Positions 48,177-58,140 of a stretch of DNA of 64,000 nt are shown here, piece after piece (position 1 is the first letter of the stretch; each line of letters opens with the position of its first letter). Source of the stretch: Rhynchopus sp. YZ270_cl-10 (Eukaryota; Euglenozoa; Diplonemea; Diplonemida; Diplonemidae); the NCBI GenBank assembly GCA_964035575.1, contig OZ037839.1:992001-1056000 (forward strand), written 5' to 3'. The translations under genes and the position numbers were made by a program. The notes beneath the pieces are model-generated. The model was not told the origin of the DNA, did no database searches, and saw only the letters and a list, made by a program, of their open reading frames with translations.

Positions 48177-49346
48177 TCACGCCTCCTCCGGCACACTGAT
48201 CAGACTTTCTACACGCAGTCGCTGTGCCGCCCCTCTGCCTTCCCCCGGGGGAGCTACCTCTGGCGCTATCACCCTCCCAGAGCAAGGTGACAGCTCAAAG
48301 TTCCAGAACAGGCTCGTCCAATGATCCATGATCTCTCCCGATGAAATGGCCCACTGTTTGAGACATGAGTCGCCAACCTGGGGGCCCACCCCGCTGGTCA
48401 CCACATACTTCCCGCATGGGGTGAAGCGAACCCTCCGCACGCAGTGGCAGTGCCGTAATATCAACGTCGTCTCCCCGGTGCCGAGGTTCAGGACCCGCAC
48501 GTTGTTGTTCCCTCTGCAGCTTACGAGGACAAATTTGAAGCAGGGCGATACGTCGATGCACAACGGCTTCTCGGAGAGCTGCACCTCACGCACTTGTTCT
48601 CCTGTTGTGATGCGCCAGATGCGTATCAAATATCCGCCGGAAGTTGCCAAATACTTCGAAGATCCGGTTAGTTTACATTCAAAACCCTCACCTCCATGAG
48701 GGATCCACGAACGCACCAGACCTCCAGTCTTAGCAGAGTGGATGTTCAGGGAGAACACATCTTTGTCAGAGGTCACCGAGACCACAGAGCGGTTGCATGC
48801 TGTGACAGACACATTGTAGGCTTCATGCCGTGACAGCGTTGTTACGTCTTCGCTCTCAACATCGATACGATGCACGCCAGTCTGCCCTGCATGGTACACC
48901 CATTTGAGACACGGGCTGGAGGCAACCGAATAGAGCCCAGGGTCGTTGCTGCGGAGGGTTTTGGTGCAGACTGCTGTTGATGTGTCCCAGATTTCGATGT
49001 GAGCTGGGGTGCTGCTTACACCGATGATGCAGCGTGATCCGCAGGGTGATAACGCAAGCGACAGACTGCGTCCCTGCACGGTGTATGTCGTAGGGCTGAG
49101 GATGTTGGCGAAGGTGCGGGTCGCAAGGTAGATTGTGTCGCCGTTGCTGATGTGCACATCCGCAACGTTGTTGGCGTTGTCAAGAAAGGTCTGATCTGCA
49201 AGCAGCAGCTCTGTGCTATACGCAGCCGTTTTGCGCCGTAGGTGTGCCCGGCAGGCCTTCCTCTTGAGACTCCACACTGTCTCCCCATCGGAGACCTGAA
49301 GAACGCAGATACTCCCCGTTGAACGCAAGACGCAGCGTATTTCCAT
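48177..49346 (-). CDS. Ubl-WD40 protein (ubiquitin-like domain plus seven-blade propeller)
   Basis: 389 residues from the ATG at 49346; upstream in-frame codons are left out because the Ubl begins here. Residues 1-80 fit a ubiquitin-like fold: MEIRCVLRSTGSICVLQVSD, ETVWSLKRKACRAH, ELLLADQTFLDN and VHISNGDTIYLA parallel the strands and helix of ubiquitin, with no C-terminal Gly-Gly. Residues about 90-385 hold seven WD-type repeats (for example ALSPCGSRCIIGV with IEIWDT; LIRIWRITTGEQVREV; RFTPCGKYVVTSGV with LKQWAISSGE). The domain plan parallels the Ubl-LRR protein at 16750 with a different repeat class. The frame is intact and ends at a TGA. Such proteins could be scaffolds or adaptors in the ubiquitin system; that is inference. 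Confidence 0.8.
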   Translation of the reverse strand: MEIRCVLRSTGSICVLQVSDGETVWSLKRKACRAHLRRKTAAYSTELLLADQTFLDNANNVADVHISNGDTIYLATRTFANILSPTTYTVQGRSLSLALSPCGSRCIIGVSSTPAHIEIWDTSTAVCTKTLRSNDPGLYSVASSPCLKWVYHAGQTGVHRIDVESEDVTTLSRHEAYNVSVTACNRSVVSVTSDKDVFSLNIHSAKTGGLVRSWIPHGGEGFECKLTGSSKYLATSGGYLIRIWRITTGEQVREVQLSEKPLCIDVSPCFKFVLVSCRGNNNVRVLNLGTGETTLILRHCHCVRRVRFTPCGKYVVTSGVGPQVGDSCLKQWAISSGEIMDHWTSLFWNFELSPCSGRVIAPEVAPPGEGRGAAQRLRVESLISVPEEA

Positions 49347-49379
49347 TCTGCGTAGTGCACAACAATAATTTATAAAAAA

Positions 49380-49470
49380 TGCAGCACAACGCAGTTCTGT
49401 TATAAAAAGTAGAGGGGAAGAGGGGGAGGAGAAGGAGGAGAAGGGAAAGGAATGGAGAAGGGATTTTTTA
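49380..49470 (-). promoter_or_regulatory. Long polypyrimidine tract with AG acceptor upstream of Ubl-WD40
   Basis: On the minus strand, CCCTTCTCCATTCCTTTCCC and then TTCTCCTCCTTCTCCTCCCC continue to ACTTTTTATAACAG, about 55 bp before the ATG. It looks like a 3' splice acceptor for a 5' UTR intron or for trans-splicing. Confidence 0.45.
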
Positions 49471-49586
49471 TCCAAATGAAAAGGGTCTTTATTTTGAGAA
49501 TCTGTCTTTTTTTTTTTGAAAACTTTGTGTGGCAGAACAATTTTGTCCCATGCACTCCACTTTTCTACCTTTTTTGTTTTGTTTTC

Positions 49587-49646
49587 TTTTTTGCTTTTTG
49601 AAAACTTGGTTGTATCAGTGTAGACACCCGAGGATGAACTCCACTA
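49587..49646 (-). repeat. R1 short repeat, copy
   Basis: TTTTTGAAAACTTGGTTGTA then TCAGTGTAGACACCCGAGGA and TGAACTCCACTAG. Confidence 0.65.
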
Positions 49647-49814
49647 GTTTTTTTTTGGTGCGAGCATACATGCCCGAGCATTGTATGGATACGAGAGGGG
49701 GGTATTTTTTTGAGAGGGAATACGATCTACTGAGAAACAAACAAACAAAAAAAACATGGGGGGCACTCTGAGGGAGGGGTAATGTGGCTACAGGGGGTGG
49801 GGGTGTGCGACTAC

Positions 49815-50093
49815 ATACACGACGGGACCCAATGACAAGTGACAAGTGAATCACTTGTCATATTTATGACAAGTGAAATGACAAAAAAGTCACTTGTCAA
49901 GACAAGTGAGCCACTTGTCATGACAAGTGATTTTCTATTGGGATATAGGCTATTTACTTGTCATGACAAGTGACTAACTTGTCATGACAAGTGATTCACT
50001 TGTCATTCACTTGTCATTTACTTGTCACCCATTTCACTTGTAATTCACTTGTCATTTTCACTTGTCACTTGTCACTGGGTCCCGTCGTGTAGC
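49815..50093. repeat. TGACAAGTG / CACTTGTCA palindrome cluster with inverted ends
   Basis: About 20 copies of the 9-mer in both orientations within 250 bp, including the 16-bp palindrome ACTTGTCATGACAAGT three times. The outermost ends ACACGACGGGACCCA and TGGGTCCCGTCGTGT are also inverted, so the block is one foldback unit of about 280 bp. Confidence 0.85.
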
Positions 50094-50267
50094 TCTCGGC
50101 TACTTATGAGAGCGGCCTTGCAAACAACAGCAACAGTTACAACAAACAGCACAATGGGGCCATCCGTTCTTGGTTCGTTAAAGCGGAGCGGGAAGAGTGG
50201 GTGGGGGAGGCTAAGTGAAACGAGGTGTGAAACAGCGGGAGAAAACAAATAAAAAACACTACACAAC

Positions 50268-50575
50268 GGGTGTCTACACTAATACAACCAAGTTTTCTAT
50301 ATAAAAAAAAACTGTGGGCAAGGGAAGGAGGGCAAGAAAGAGTTTTTTTTTTTTCCGGGGGGGCTCGCCTCACTACGCCTACCTTCTTTGGATTGTTATG
50401 GATTACGTGGTCTGATACCCCGCATCGGTACTGGGAAGGATAGTGCCCCGCTTTTTTTTTTTTCCCCCTTTTTTTTTTGAAAACTTTGACAACGTGTACC
50501 CGGCAATCCACGTTCCTTTTCTTCTTTTTTTGAAAACCTCGTATTGTATTAGTGTAGACACACCCGGTGTGTTGG
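50268..50575. repeat. Two R1 copies facing each other
   Basis: 50276-50306 reads GGTGTCTACACTAATACAAC with CAAGTTTTC and an A-run (plus strand). 50522-50572 reads TTTTTTTGAAAACCTCGTAT and GTATTAGTGTAGACACACCC (minus strand). Confidence 0.6.
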
Positions 50576-50579
50576 ATCA

Positions 50580-51088
50580 AATGAAAGGGGAAAACTATAA
50601 AATATGTTGAACAACAGTCAAAACTGATGTTCGCCCCATTTTCACATCACAGCTCCCTCTCTTCCACACCCCCCATCACCATTTATTGCCTTCATTTCGA
50701 AGGCACCCCCTTCCCTTGCTACCTCGTGGGAGTACGATTACCGCCAGAGTAGCATAACATATTTTTTTAAAAAAAATATGTAGTTATTGATTGGATGCTC
50801 CAAAGTACCCTGCAGCCAACAGAAGGTGTAAAAAAAATGTAATGGCTTCCCGCACCGTAATGTAATGCAAAATTATTACGCATCCAGTCCACGTTTGGAT
50901 AAAGAAAACCAGAGACGAAAGGGGGGTTTGGAGGGAAGAGTTAAATTCTTGAATGCATCCCCACACTCAGTCATACTACGTTAATAAGAACCCAAGCTTC
51001 TCTGTACTCGCCGTCGCCCTGCAAAAATAAATCTCATGACGTCCCCACCCACATATTTTCCTCTTTTCCCACTCCCTTTTCACTTCTC
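50580..51088. other. Intergenic, no gene seen
   Basis: Short AT-rich stretch with a small palindrome (ATATTTTTTTAAAAAAAATA near 50760). No gene recognised. Confidence 0.35.
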
Positions 51089-52527
51089 TTATTGCCCCGA
51101 AATCGAGAGCGCAGCCAGCTGCCGGAGTGCATCCAGGCTTCGTTCTTCATCTTCGTATCGGGTGTGGGAGCCGAGGGAGTCGCTGCGCTTTCGCTTTTTC
51201 CTTGGGGCAGTGGAGGGGGCGTGTGGTGCGTGGGGTATGTCTGCGTGGAAGGGTGGTGGTGGTGTCTGCAGTGCTGCGAAGTAACGCCCGGCGCGGAGCT
51301 TCCTGCGTGCTTTCTCGTCCTTGGTCTCAAGGATTGAGGACACAACGTCGCTGGCGATTTTCCCGCAGCCTAGGTCGTCGTCATCGTCATCGTCGTCGTC
51401 TTCTGAAGCACTCTCGCTCCCTGTAGCCTCACCGTGTACGCCAAGGCGTATGAGCTCCTGTAGTTGTGGTTATGGTTGTGCCTAGGTAACGTCTTAAAAG
51501 TAGTGGTCGTAATCGTAAAAAAATGTTCGACCGTAAAAAAAGGTACTTCCAGAAAAATCCTGAAAAGGTCGAACATTAGTGCGGTCGATAATTTGTACGA
51601 ATAGCGTTGTTGGGGGCACCTCCCGGCACTTTTACGACCTGAAACCACAGAAAAGGGAAAATCGAGACAATGTTTGGCATCGACCCTTATTTGAACTCTA
51701 CTTTAACAAAATAGTTGGCATTAAAACAAAACACCTCTTCGCACAGACACACATACCTCACGCCAGAAGGTTGCTTCATGCCCTTTTTGTTCGTTCTCAA
51801 TGTCTTCCTCTTCTCGGCGTTGTATCTTCTGTGCCTCTGCCCGCCAGAGGTCTGGGTCTTGGTCTGCTGTCCTCCGTATGACTTCCCGGCGCCAATGGTC
51901 AGGATCTGCGGCTTGCGCAGCTGCCTTTTGCCGCTTTTTTAATCTCCCTCTGCAATGTCTCTTACGTGACCGTGATGCCAACGCCTTTTGCCTTTCCTGC
52001 TTAAAAGCTTCTAGAACAGCTTTCGGGTCTGCACGAAGGCGCTCGACTGTACCAGGATGGGACAACAGGTCATATCGGCGTACACTCTGTTTGAATTGCA
52101 ACAAACGCTGCGAAAAGTCTCGTTTTGACACCCTAGTGGGGTTGGGTGTCAGCGCAAGCCCGTATGGGGGGTCCGTTCCAGCTAGGATGAAGGACAAATA
52201 GTTGAGGTACCCCGGCAGCATCAAACCCATGAGGACGTGTTTTCCGTTTTTGCGCATCCGGCTTGCAACGTTTGCACGGACACGTGCAGTGTCGGGGACA
52301 ACGCCAACCTCGCTGCGGTACTCTGCGTCCCACTCAGCAAGCAGCGCGTGGTACACCTCCTCCCAAGGGGGCGGCAGCGACGCCAGGAAGCATCGGATGC
52401 GTTCCTTCTCCGCTGCCTCGTCGCAGGCGTCCTCGAGTGCGGGCAGGCCTTCGCACAGTGTGTCCTGTGCCGCACCACCCTCATAGTGTTCAGGAACACA
52501 CCATGGGTCAGTTGCAATGTGCCCCAT
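51089..52527 (-). CDS. Two-exon gene, acidic/basic protein of about 379 residues, unknown
   Basis: Exon 1 is 52527-51757 (257 codons) and exon 2 is 51457-51089 (122 codons plus TAA). The 299-bp intron has GAG|GTATGT and CACAACTACAG|GAG, and both exons are exactly in phase 0. Exon 1 encodes MGHIATDPWCVPEHYEGGAA, a middle part with MLPGYLNYLSFILAGTDPPY and a basic, probably helical part (RSRKRHCRGRLKKRQKAAAQ). Exon 2 encodes a run of nine Asp (SESASE then Asp9), KIASDVVSSILETKDEKARR, a Pro/His-rich stretch and the nuclear-signal-like RKKRKRSDS, and ends ALSISGQ. It is probably nuclear; no family is recognised. The start codon is 12 nt after CCTCAG, at the edge of the 9-bp satellite, whose minus strand is pyrimidine-rich. 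Confidence 0.6.
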
Positions 52528-52540
52528 GGGAAAAGGCCTG

Positions 52541-53754
52541 AGGGAAGTGGTGAGGGAAGTGAGAGGGAAGTGAGGGAAGTGAGGGAAGTGAGGGAAGTGA
52601 GGGAAGTGAGGGAAGTGAGGGAAGTGAGGGAAGTGAGGGAAGTGAGAGGGAAGTGAGGGAAGTGAGAGGGAAGTGAGGGAAGTGAGGGAAGTGAGGGAAG
52701 TGAGGGAAGTGAGGGAAGTGAGGGAAGTGAGGGAAGTGAGGGAAGTGAGGGAAGTGAGGGAAGTGAGAGGGAAGTGAGGGAAGTGAGGGAAGTGAGGGAA
52801 GTGAGAGGGAAGTGAGGGAAGTGAGAGGGAAGTGAGGGAAGTGAGGGAAGTGAGGGAAGTGAGGGAAGTGAGGGAAGTGAGGGAAGTGAGGGAAGTGAGG
52901 GAAGTGAGGGAAGTGAGGGAAGTGAGAGGGAAGTGAGGGAAGTGAGGGAAGTGAGGGAAGTGAGGGAAGTGAGGGAAGTGAGAGGGAAGTGAGGGAAGTG
53001 AGAGGGAAGTGAGGGAAGTGAGGGAAGTGAGGGAAGTGAGGGAAGTGAGGGAAGTGAGAGGGAAGTGAGGGAAGTGAGGGAAGTGAGGGAAGTGAGAGGG
53101 AAGTGAGGGAAGTGAGAGGGAAGTGAGGGAAGTGAGGGAAGTGAGGGAAGTGAGGGAAGTGAGGGAAGTGAGGGAAGTGAGGGAAGTGAGGGAAGTGAGG
53201 GAAGTGAGAGGGAAGTGAGGGAAGTGAGGGAAGTGAGAGGGAAGTGAGGGAAGTGAGAGGGAAGTGAGGGAAGTGAGGGAAGTGAGGGAAGTGAGGGAAG
53301 TGAGGGAAGTGAGGGAAGTGAGGGAAGTGAGGGAAGTGAGAGGGAAGTGAGGGAAGTGAGGGAAGTGAGGGAAGTGAGGGAAGTGAGGGAAGTGAGAGGG
53401 AAGTGAGGGAAGTGAGGGAAGTGAGGGAAGTGAGAGGGAAGTGAGGGAAGTGAGAGGGAAGTGAGGGAAGTGAGGGAAGTGAGGGAAGTGAGGGAAGTGA
53501 GGGAAGTGAGGGAAGTGAGGGAAGTGAGGGAAGTGAGAGGGAAGTGAGGGAAGTGAGGGAAGTGAGGGAAGTGAGAGGGAAGTGAGGGAAGTGAGAGGGA
53601 AGTGAGGGAAGTGAGGGAAGTGAGGGAAGTGAGGGAAGTGAGGGAAGTGAGGGAAGTGAGGGAAGTGAGGGAAGTGAGAGGGAAGTGAGGGAAGTGAGGG
53701 AAGTGAGAGGGAAGTGAGGGAAGTGAGGGAAGTGAGGGAAGTGAGGGAAGTGAG
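52541..53754 (+). repeat. 9-bp satellite (AGTGAGGGA)n, block 1
   Basis: Units are GGGAAGTGA, with an 11-bp variant GAGGGAAGTGA at semi-regular spacing that produces higher-order periods. Purine-rich on the plus strand. The long open frames seen across it (LPSLPS, REVREV) are artefacts. Confidence 0.95.
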
Positions 53755-53755
53755 G

Positions 53756-54105
53756 GGGGTCTCTTTAGGATAAAATATGGGGGGAAAGGTCTTTTTTGGT
53801 TAATAGCGCCGAAAAAACGGCAGCGAGGTATGTGGTCATGAGGGCGAGACTGGGGAAACACAACACAAAATACTGATGAAGGTGGTGGTGAGATTTCCCC
53901 GTAACGTCCTCAACCAACCTTGCCGAAGCAAGTGGTAAGCAATAACAACAAAAGGGCACGTAGCAATAGAGAAATGGTACGCGCAAAAAAAAAATATATC
54001 CATAGCGAAAAAGGGGGAGGGGGAAAAGACTTTCTTATTCGCGACATATTTTATCCTAGAGACCCCCCTGGCGTAGCAAAGCTACTTAAACAAGTTTACA
54101 GTATG
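53756..54105. mobile_element. 350-bp short derivative of the DIRS-like element 2
   Basis: Starts GGGGTCTCTTTAGGATAAAATATG and has its inverse CATATTTTATCCTAGAGACC-CCCC about 40 bp before its end, which reads AAACAAGTTTACAGTATG. It equals the two outer parts of the full element joined at the 30-bp sequence the element carries at both inner borders. Immediately followed by the full element. Confidence 0.75.
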
Positions 54106-54478
54106 GGGGTCTCTTTAGGATAAAATATGGGGGGAAAGGTCTTTTTTGGTTAATAGCGCCGAAAAAACGGCAGCGAGGTATGTGGTCATGAGGGCGAGAC
54201 TGGGGAAACACCCGTCGCTCGTGCCCTGACCTGTGCCCAACTTTGACGCCACACTGAGGTAGCGTTCTCCACGTGAGAAGCATAATCTCCAATACTGTCT
54301 CATGACAGAAAACAACTCCGAACACAAAAAATATGGCACGAAAAAACGTAACGTAGGTAAAAAACAGCCCCACGCGAAACACACGCACGAAACATCAAAA
54401 ACAACAACCTTGACTCGACCATTCGCACTCCGACGACCAGAAAAAACAAAGCCACACCCTAGAAAATAGAAAAAACAT

Positions 54479-56150
54479 CTACTGCAGGACATCGTCAGAC
54501 ACTCTCCTCCCCGACGCCTCCTCCACGACGTGACCAAACCTGTTGGGACTCAAACTCACGCCCTGACCTGCCAGCTTCTGTCGGGACCCCCAGTCGGCGG
54601 GCATCTCGTCGGTCTTAATCCACCTGATGTGAAGGTGTGCCTTCGCTGCGGAGAGTCGCGTGCTCATCCTCCTCAGAATGGAGTTGCCCAGGCGGGTGCG
54701 GGAGTGGCCTCTCCTGAGGACATACTTCACCGCCTCGTTGTCCACGAAAAGAACGATAGCTGTGTGGCCGCCCTCCAAAGCTGCTGCCATGCCCTTCTCA
54801 GCCGCACGCAGCTCCAACACAAACATCTCTCCAGAGGTGTGCGTCGATTCCCACCGTCCGTGCCTTTCGACGCCAGAAAAAGAGTTCTGCAGCTTCGACA
54901 CCCAGCCCCAGCCTGTCGTGGACGCGTCGGTCCATACTGCGATGGAGAAATGTATCGGGGGCGGAGAGGGGAAGGGAACCGTCACACAAGTCTGAATGTT
55001 CGCCACAGCGAAAGCTGCCAACTCCTCCTTCGTCGCAACGTGCATGGCCACGTCGTCATCCCATGACAGCTTCTTGCGGGAGACGAGTTGTGCTTTACTG
55101 CGCACGAACTGCAAAGTGTGGCAAAGAAAACATAGCTTGAAATCCAGGACGTACGCGGCTCTGAACACAAGTCCGCATACCTTCCACCATTTTCGTAGGG
55201 AACAGGTCTCCAGCTTCAGGGTGTCATGAATGATGCGTGATGACTTTAACCTCCACTCCTCTGGTAACGAAAAAGATTGCAACGGAAGGTTCCACACTAT
55301 GCCGATGAAGTCAACGACTTCAGCCGGTTTAGCCATGGACTTCTTCACGTTTACCTCCGCACCCGCACGCTGCAGACGGTCACGCACAAAAGCCGTCTTA
55401 GCCGCCGCCTCAGCAGGATATGCACCCCACACAAAAATGTCGTCAAGGTACACAACACCCCATTTGTTCAGAATGGGGCCAAGAAAAATCTCAGAAGTGT
55501 TCTGCGCGATGTACGGCGCGTACGCAAAACCCATGGGTAGACGCGCCCATCTAAACCAACGTCCCCCAGCCTGCACACAAAAATATTTGGACACCTCGGG
55601 TGAGAGGGGGAACTGGTGGAAATACCCCTTTAGGTCGGTCTGTTGAGCAAAGCGTGCGTTTGACACCTTAAGCATTGTTGCAAGCTTGTGGGGGTTGACC
55701 AGGGAGAAAGGCTGTGGCTTGGCGATCCTTTTGTTAACAGGACGTCCATCCACCACTAGCCTCCGCAGTTGCGGGTCACTCTTCGGGACGTCAAAAACGC
55801 AAACTGCGCCCTTCTTGCGGTCAGTCCGAGCAAGAGGAATCAATACCTTCGACTTCACGCACTCCGACACAAAAGAATTTGGGATTTTTGACTTCGGGCC
55901 AGGGAGCGGGATCGGTCCAGATAAAGCATCTGCAATCTTACGTCCGGAAGTACACCACTGCAGGAAATCAGAGTCCTTCCCTACCTCCTCAGCCATCCTG
56001 CGCACGGCCTCCAACACGATTAGGCCCGTGGGGAAAGAATCAAGGCTTTTCTTTATGATGGGGGGGGGCTTGCAGAGCCCCACGGGGAAGTAGTCGGGGT
56101 CAGGCACCTCTATCCCCTCGTCGCAGACTGGTAGGGGATATTTCGCCCCG
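54479..56150 (-). CDS. RT-RNase H region of DIRS-like element 2
   Basis: RT blocks include RRLVVDGRPVNKR, QQTDLKGYFHQFPL, LPMGFAYAPYIAQ and GVVYLDDIFVWG. RNase H motifs are VWTDASTTGWGW, VLELRAAEKGM, LFVDNEAVKYVL and DEMPADWGSR. The open frame continues upstream to 57724, but that part only shadows the recombinase frame. Known role: reverse transcription of element RNA. Confidence 0.8.
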
Positions 56151-56154
56151 TTGA

Positions 56155-57510
56155 TCAGTGCAGCAACTGCAGGGTCTTCAGCTCCTCCGTCTCCCTCATC
56201 CGTGCAGATACGTTCGTCGCGTTCAGGTATGCCGCTGTCTGCCCCACGTTGCTGTGTCGCAGGAGTAGACGCATTCTTTCGTTTGATGCCCCCTGCAGTT
56301 GAATCGCTTGCGCCGCTCCTCTCTTGAATGAGTGCATCCACGTCCCCTTTGGCATGACCTTGCGAATGCGCTCCATCAGCGACTCGAACTCTCGTGTGTT
56401 GCCCCCCATCACGGTGTTGTGGTGTTGCACAGTTCTCCAAAAAGACACCGCGATTGCTGTTAGAGGACCCGGAGGAAGATAGATGGGGGGGCGAGCCACC
56501 AGGACGCCCTTCTCCTTCGCAAATAGTTCTGCTCCTACCTTGATCGGCGACTCCCCTGCACAATGAATCTCGCGCCAATCCGATTTGTTCAGAAAACGTA
56601 GGTCTGGGACGCGGGACCTCGTCATGTAGGACATCGCAGCTAAAGCGGCGGCATGTTGGTCTCCGGCCTTGACAAGCTTGTTCACGCCGGTGATGACATC
56701 GGAGGGAGGAAGAGGTGGCGCCTGTCTCGGACGTACCGCCGCAGATAGTCTTCTGAGCGCCTTCTTTGCCCCCAATACACGGACCGTTGCGACCCCTCTG
56801 ATCCCTCGCCGCTTGCACTCTCGCAGGATCTTGCACATGTAGCCTACTACGGAGCGGGGGGCCGCCGTACGTAGCCTGCGGTGCGCGAACTGCAGAAGAT
56901 GCACTTCCTTGCTCAGATGAGGAGCAGTTGCGCAGCCCCTCAGGAAATCGCTCCACACTCGTTGCACCTCTCCTTGGGTCGTTGGGGCAGTCGCGTGCAG
57001 GTGCAGTTCGTCCCACGGAATCCTCTCGTGCATCGCCCTCCCCAGGGCCTTTCCATCCCTGATGGAGAAAAAGTTGTGGTCGACCAAATTGCGGGGACCT
57101 CCTTTCGCTCGTGGTAGCCGCGATGCGAATCTTGTCGTTGGGGAAGGTGGTGGAGACAGATTTGGAGGAGGGCATACGCCCCATCGTAGTGGTGCCGGCT
57201 CTTCTTCCGCTTGGTGCAGGCCAACGTGTAGGCTGTCTGGGCGCAAAGCTGCCTTGTTGTTCTTGTTTTGGCGCAAAGCTGCCTTCTTGTTGTTCTCTTT
57301 TGGGCGCAAAGCTGCCTTGTTGTTTGGGCGCAAAGCTGCCGAATTGTTGACCTTTTTGTCTTTGTCTTTTATCAGGCGCGAAGCTGCCAAATTGTTTTTG
57401 TCTTTGTTGTTGTTGTTGTTGTTGTTGTTGTTTTTGTTCTTGTTTTTGATTTTGATTTTGTTTTTTCTCAGGCGCAACGAAGCAGCCGATGTTTTTTGTC
57501 CCAGGTGCAC
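56155..57510 (-). CDS. Tyrosine recombinase of DIRS-like element 2
   Basis: 451 codons. The N-terminus is a Lys/Asn-rich linker, with a SAM-like/core-binding part around WSDFLRGCATAPHLSKEVHL. The catalytic part shows SYMTRSRVPDLR, MHSFKRGAAQAIQ, LLRHSNVGQTAAYLN: Arg, HxxxR, His and Tyr in order. It overlaps the RT frame and lies 5' of the RT motifs, as in element 1. Confidence 0.75.
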   Translation of the reverse strand: MHLGQKTSAASLRLRKNKIKIKNKNKNNNNNNNNNKDKNNLAASRLIKDKDKKVNNSAALRPNNKAALRPKENNKKAALRQNKNNKAALRPDSLHVGLHQAEEEPAPLRWGVCPPPNLSPPPSPTTRFASRLPRAKGGPRNLVDHNFFSIRDGKALGRAMHERIPWDELHLHATAPTTQGEVQRVWSDFLRGCATAPHLSKEVHLLQFAHRRLRTAAPRSVVGYMCKILRECKRRGIRGVATVRVLGAKKALRRLSAAVRPRQAPPLPPSDVITGVNKLVKAGDQHAAALAAMSYMTRSRVPDLRFLNKSDWREIHCAGESPIKVGAELFAKEKGVLVARPPIYLPPGPLTAIAVSFWRTVQHHNTVMGGNTREFESLMERIRKVMPKGTWMHSFKRGAAQAIQLQGASNERMRLLLRHSNVGQTAAYLNATNVSARMRETEELKTLQLLH

Positions 57511-57569
57511 TGAAGCCGCTGGTTCGCTCTCCCACTTCCATCTCTCTCTGGTCAGTGGTGCCGTAGTTA

Positions 57570-58052
57570 CTACCTGCGAGGGGCGTAGGAATGGTTCCGA
57601 AAAAACCAGTTCGGGCGTTGGTTGGCACCTCCTCTGGAGTGCCGCGGCTTGTTTTCTGTTCTCGGACGCTTAGGTGCCCTTCCTCCCTGTGCATGAGATG
57701 TCGGAGCCTTTCTCTTCTGTCCAACCCCTGCTGCTGCCTTCAGGGCGGCTTTCCTGTCCGAGGAGACCCCGTTTGAGGCGGTCATGGATTTGGAGAAGGC
57801 CTGGGCCGCCTCCCATCCTTCCTTCGCCCGGATGCCTAGGTGCATCACAGAGTTGAGGAGACCGGACAGGATGTCGTTCGGTGGGGAACCTTCCAAGATG
57901 CTGAACATGATATCCATGCTCGCCTTGATGGCATCCCTGGCGTCCCCTTGCTCCCTTGGCAGGTACATCTCGGTGAGGCGGTTGCGGAGGGTAAGCAGCT
58001 GTACCTCCGAGAGCTCGTGCCATTTGTCCGGGACGAGCAGTACATTGTCCAC
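57570..58052 (-). CDS. Second gag-region ORF of DIRS-like element 2
   Basis: 160 codons beginning MDNVLLVPDKWHELSEVQLL. It has helical segments and a basic end (KRPRTENKPRHSRGG). No capsid family recognised; position suggests a gag-type product. Confidence 0.45.
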   Translation of the reverse strand: MDNVLLVPDKWHELSEVQLLTLRNRLTEMYLPREQGDARDAIKASMDIMFSILEGSPPNDILSGLLNSVMHLGIRAKEGWEAAQAFSKSMTASNGVSSDRKAALKAAAGVGQKRKAPTSHAQGGRAPKRPRTENKPRHSRGGANQRPNWFFRNHSYAPRR

Positions 58053-58140
58053 TGTGAGCTTCTTGGTAGGGGCGGAAGCCTCGCCTTCGCTCTCGCTATC
58101 CCCGATGCTCGCATCCTTCTTCTCATCCTCTGACTTGTCC

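Noticed and set aside
49815-50093. CRISPR-like repeats of CACTTGTCA
   Set aside because: The words occur in both orientations with irregular spacing inside one foldback.
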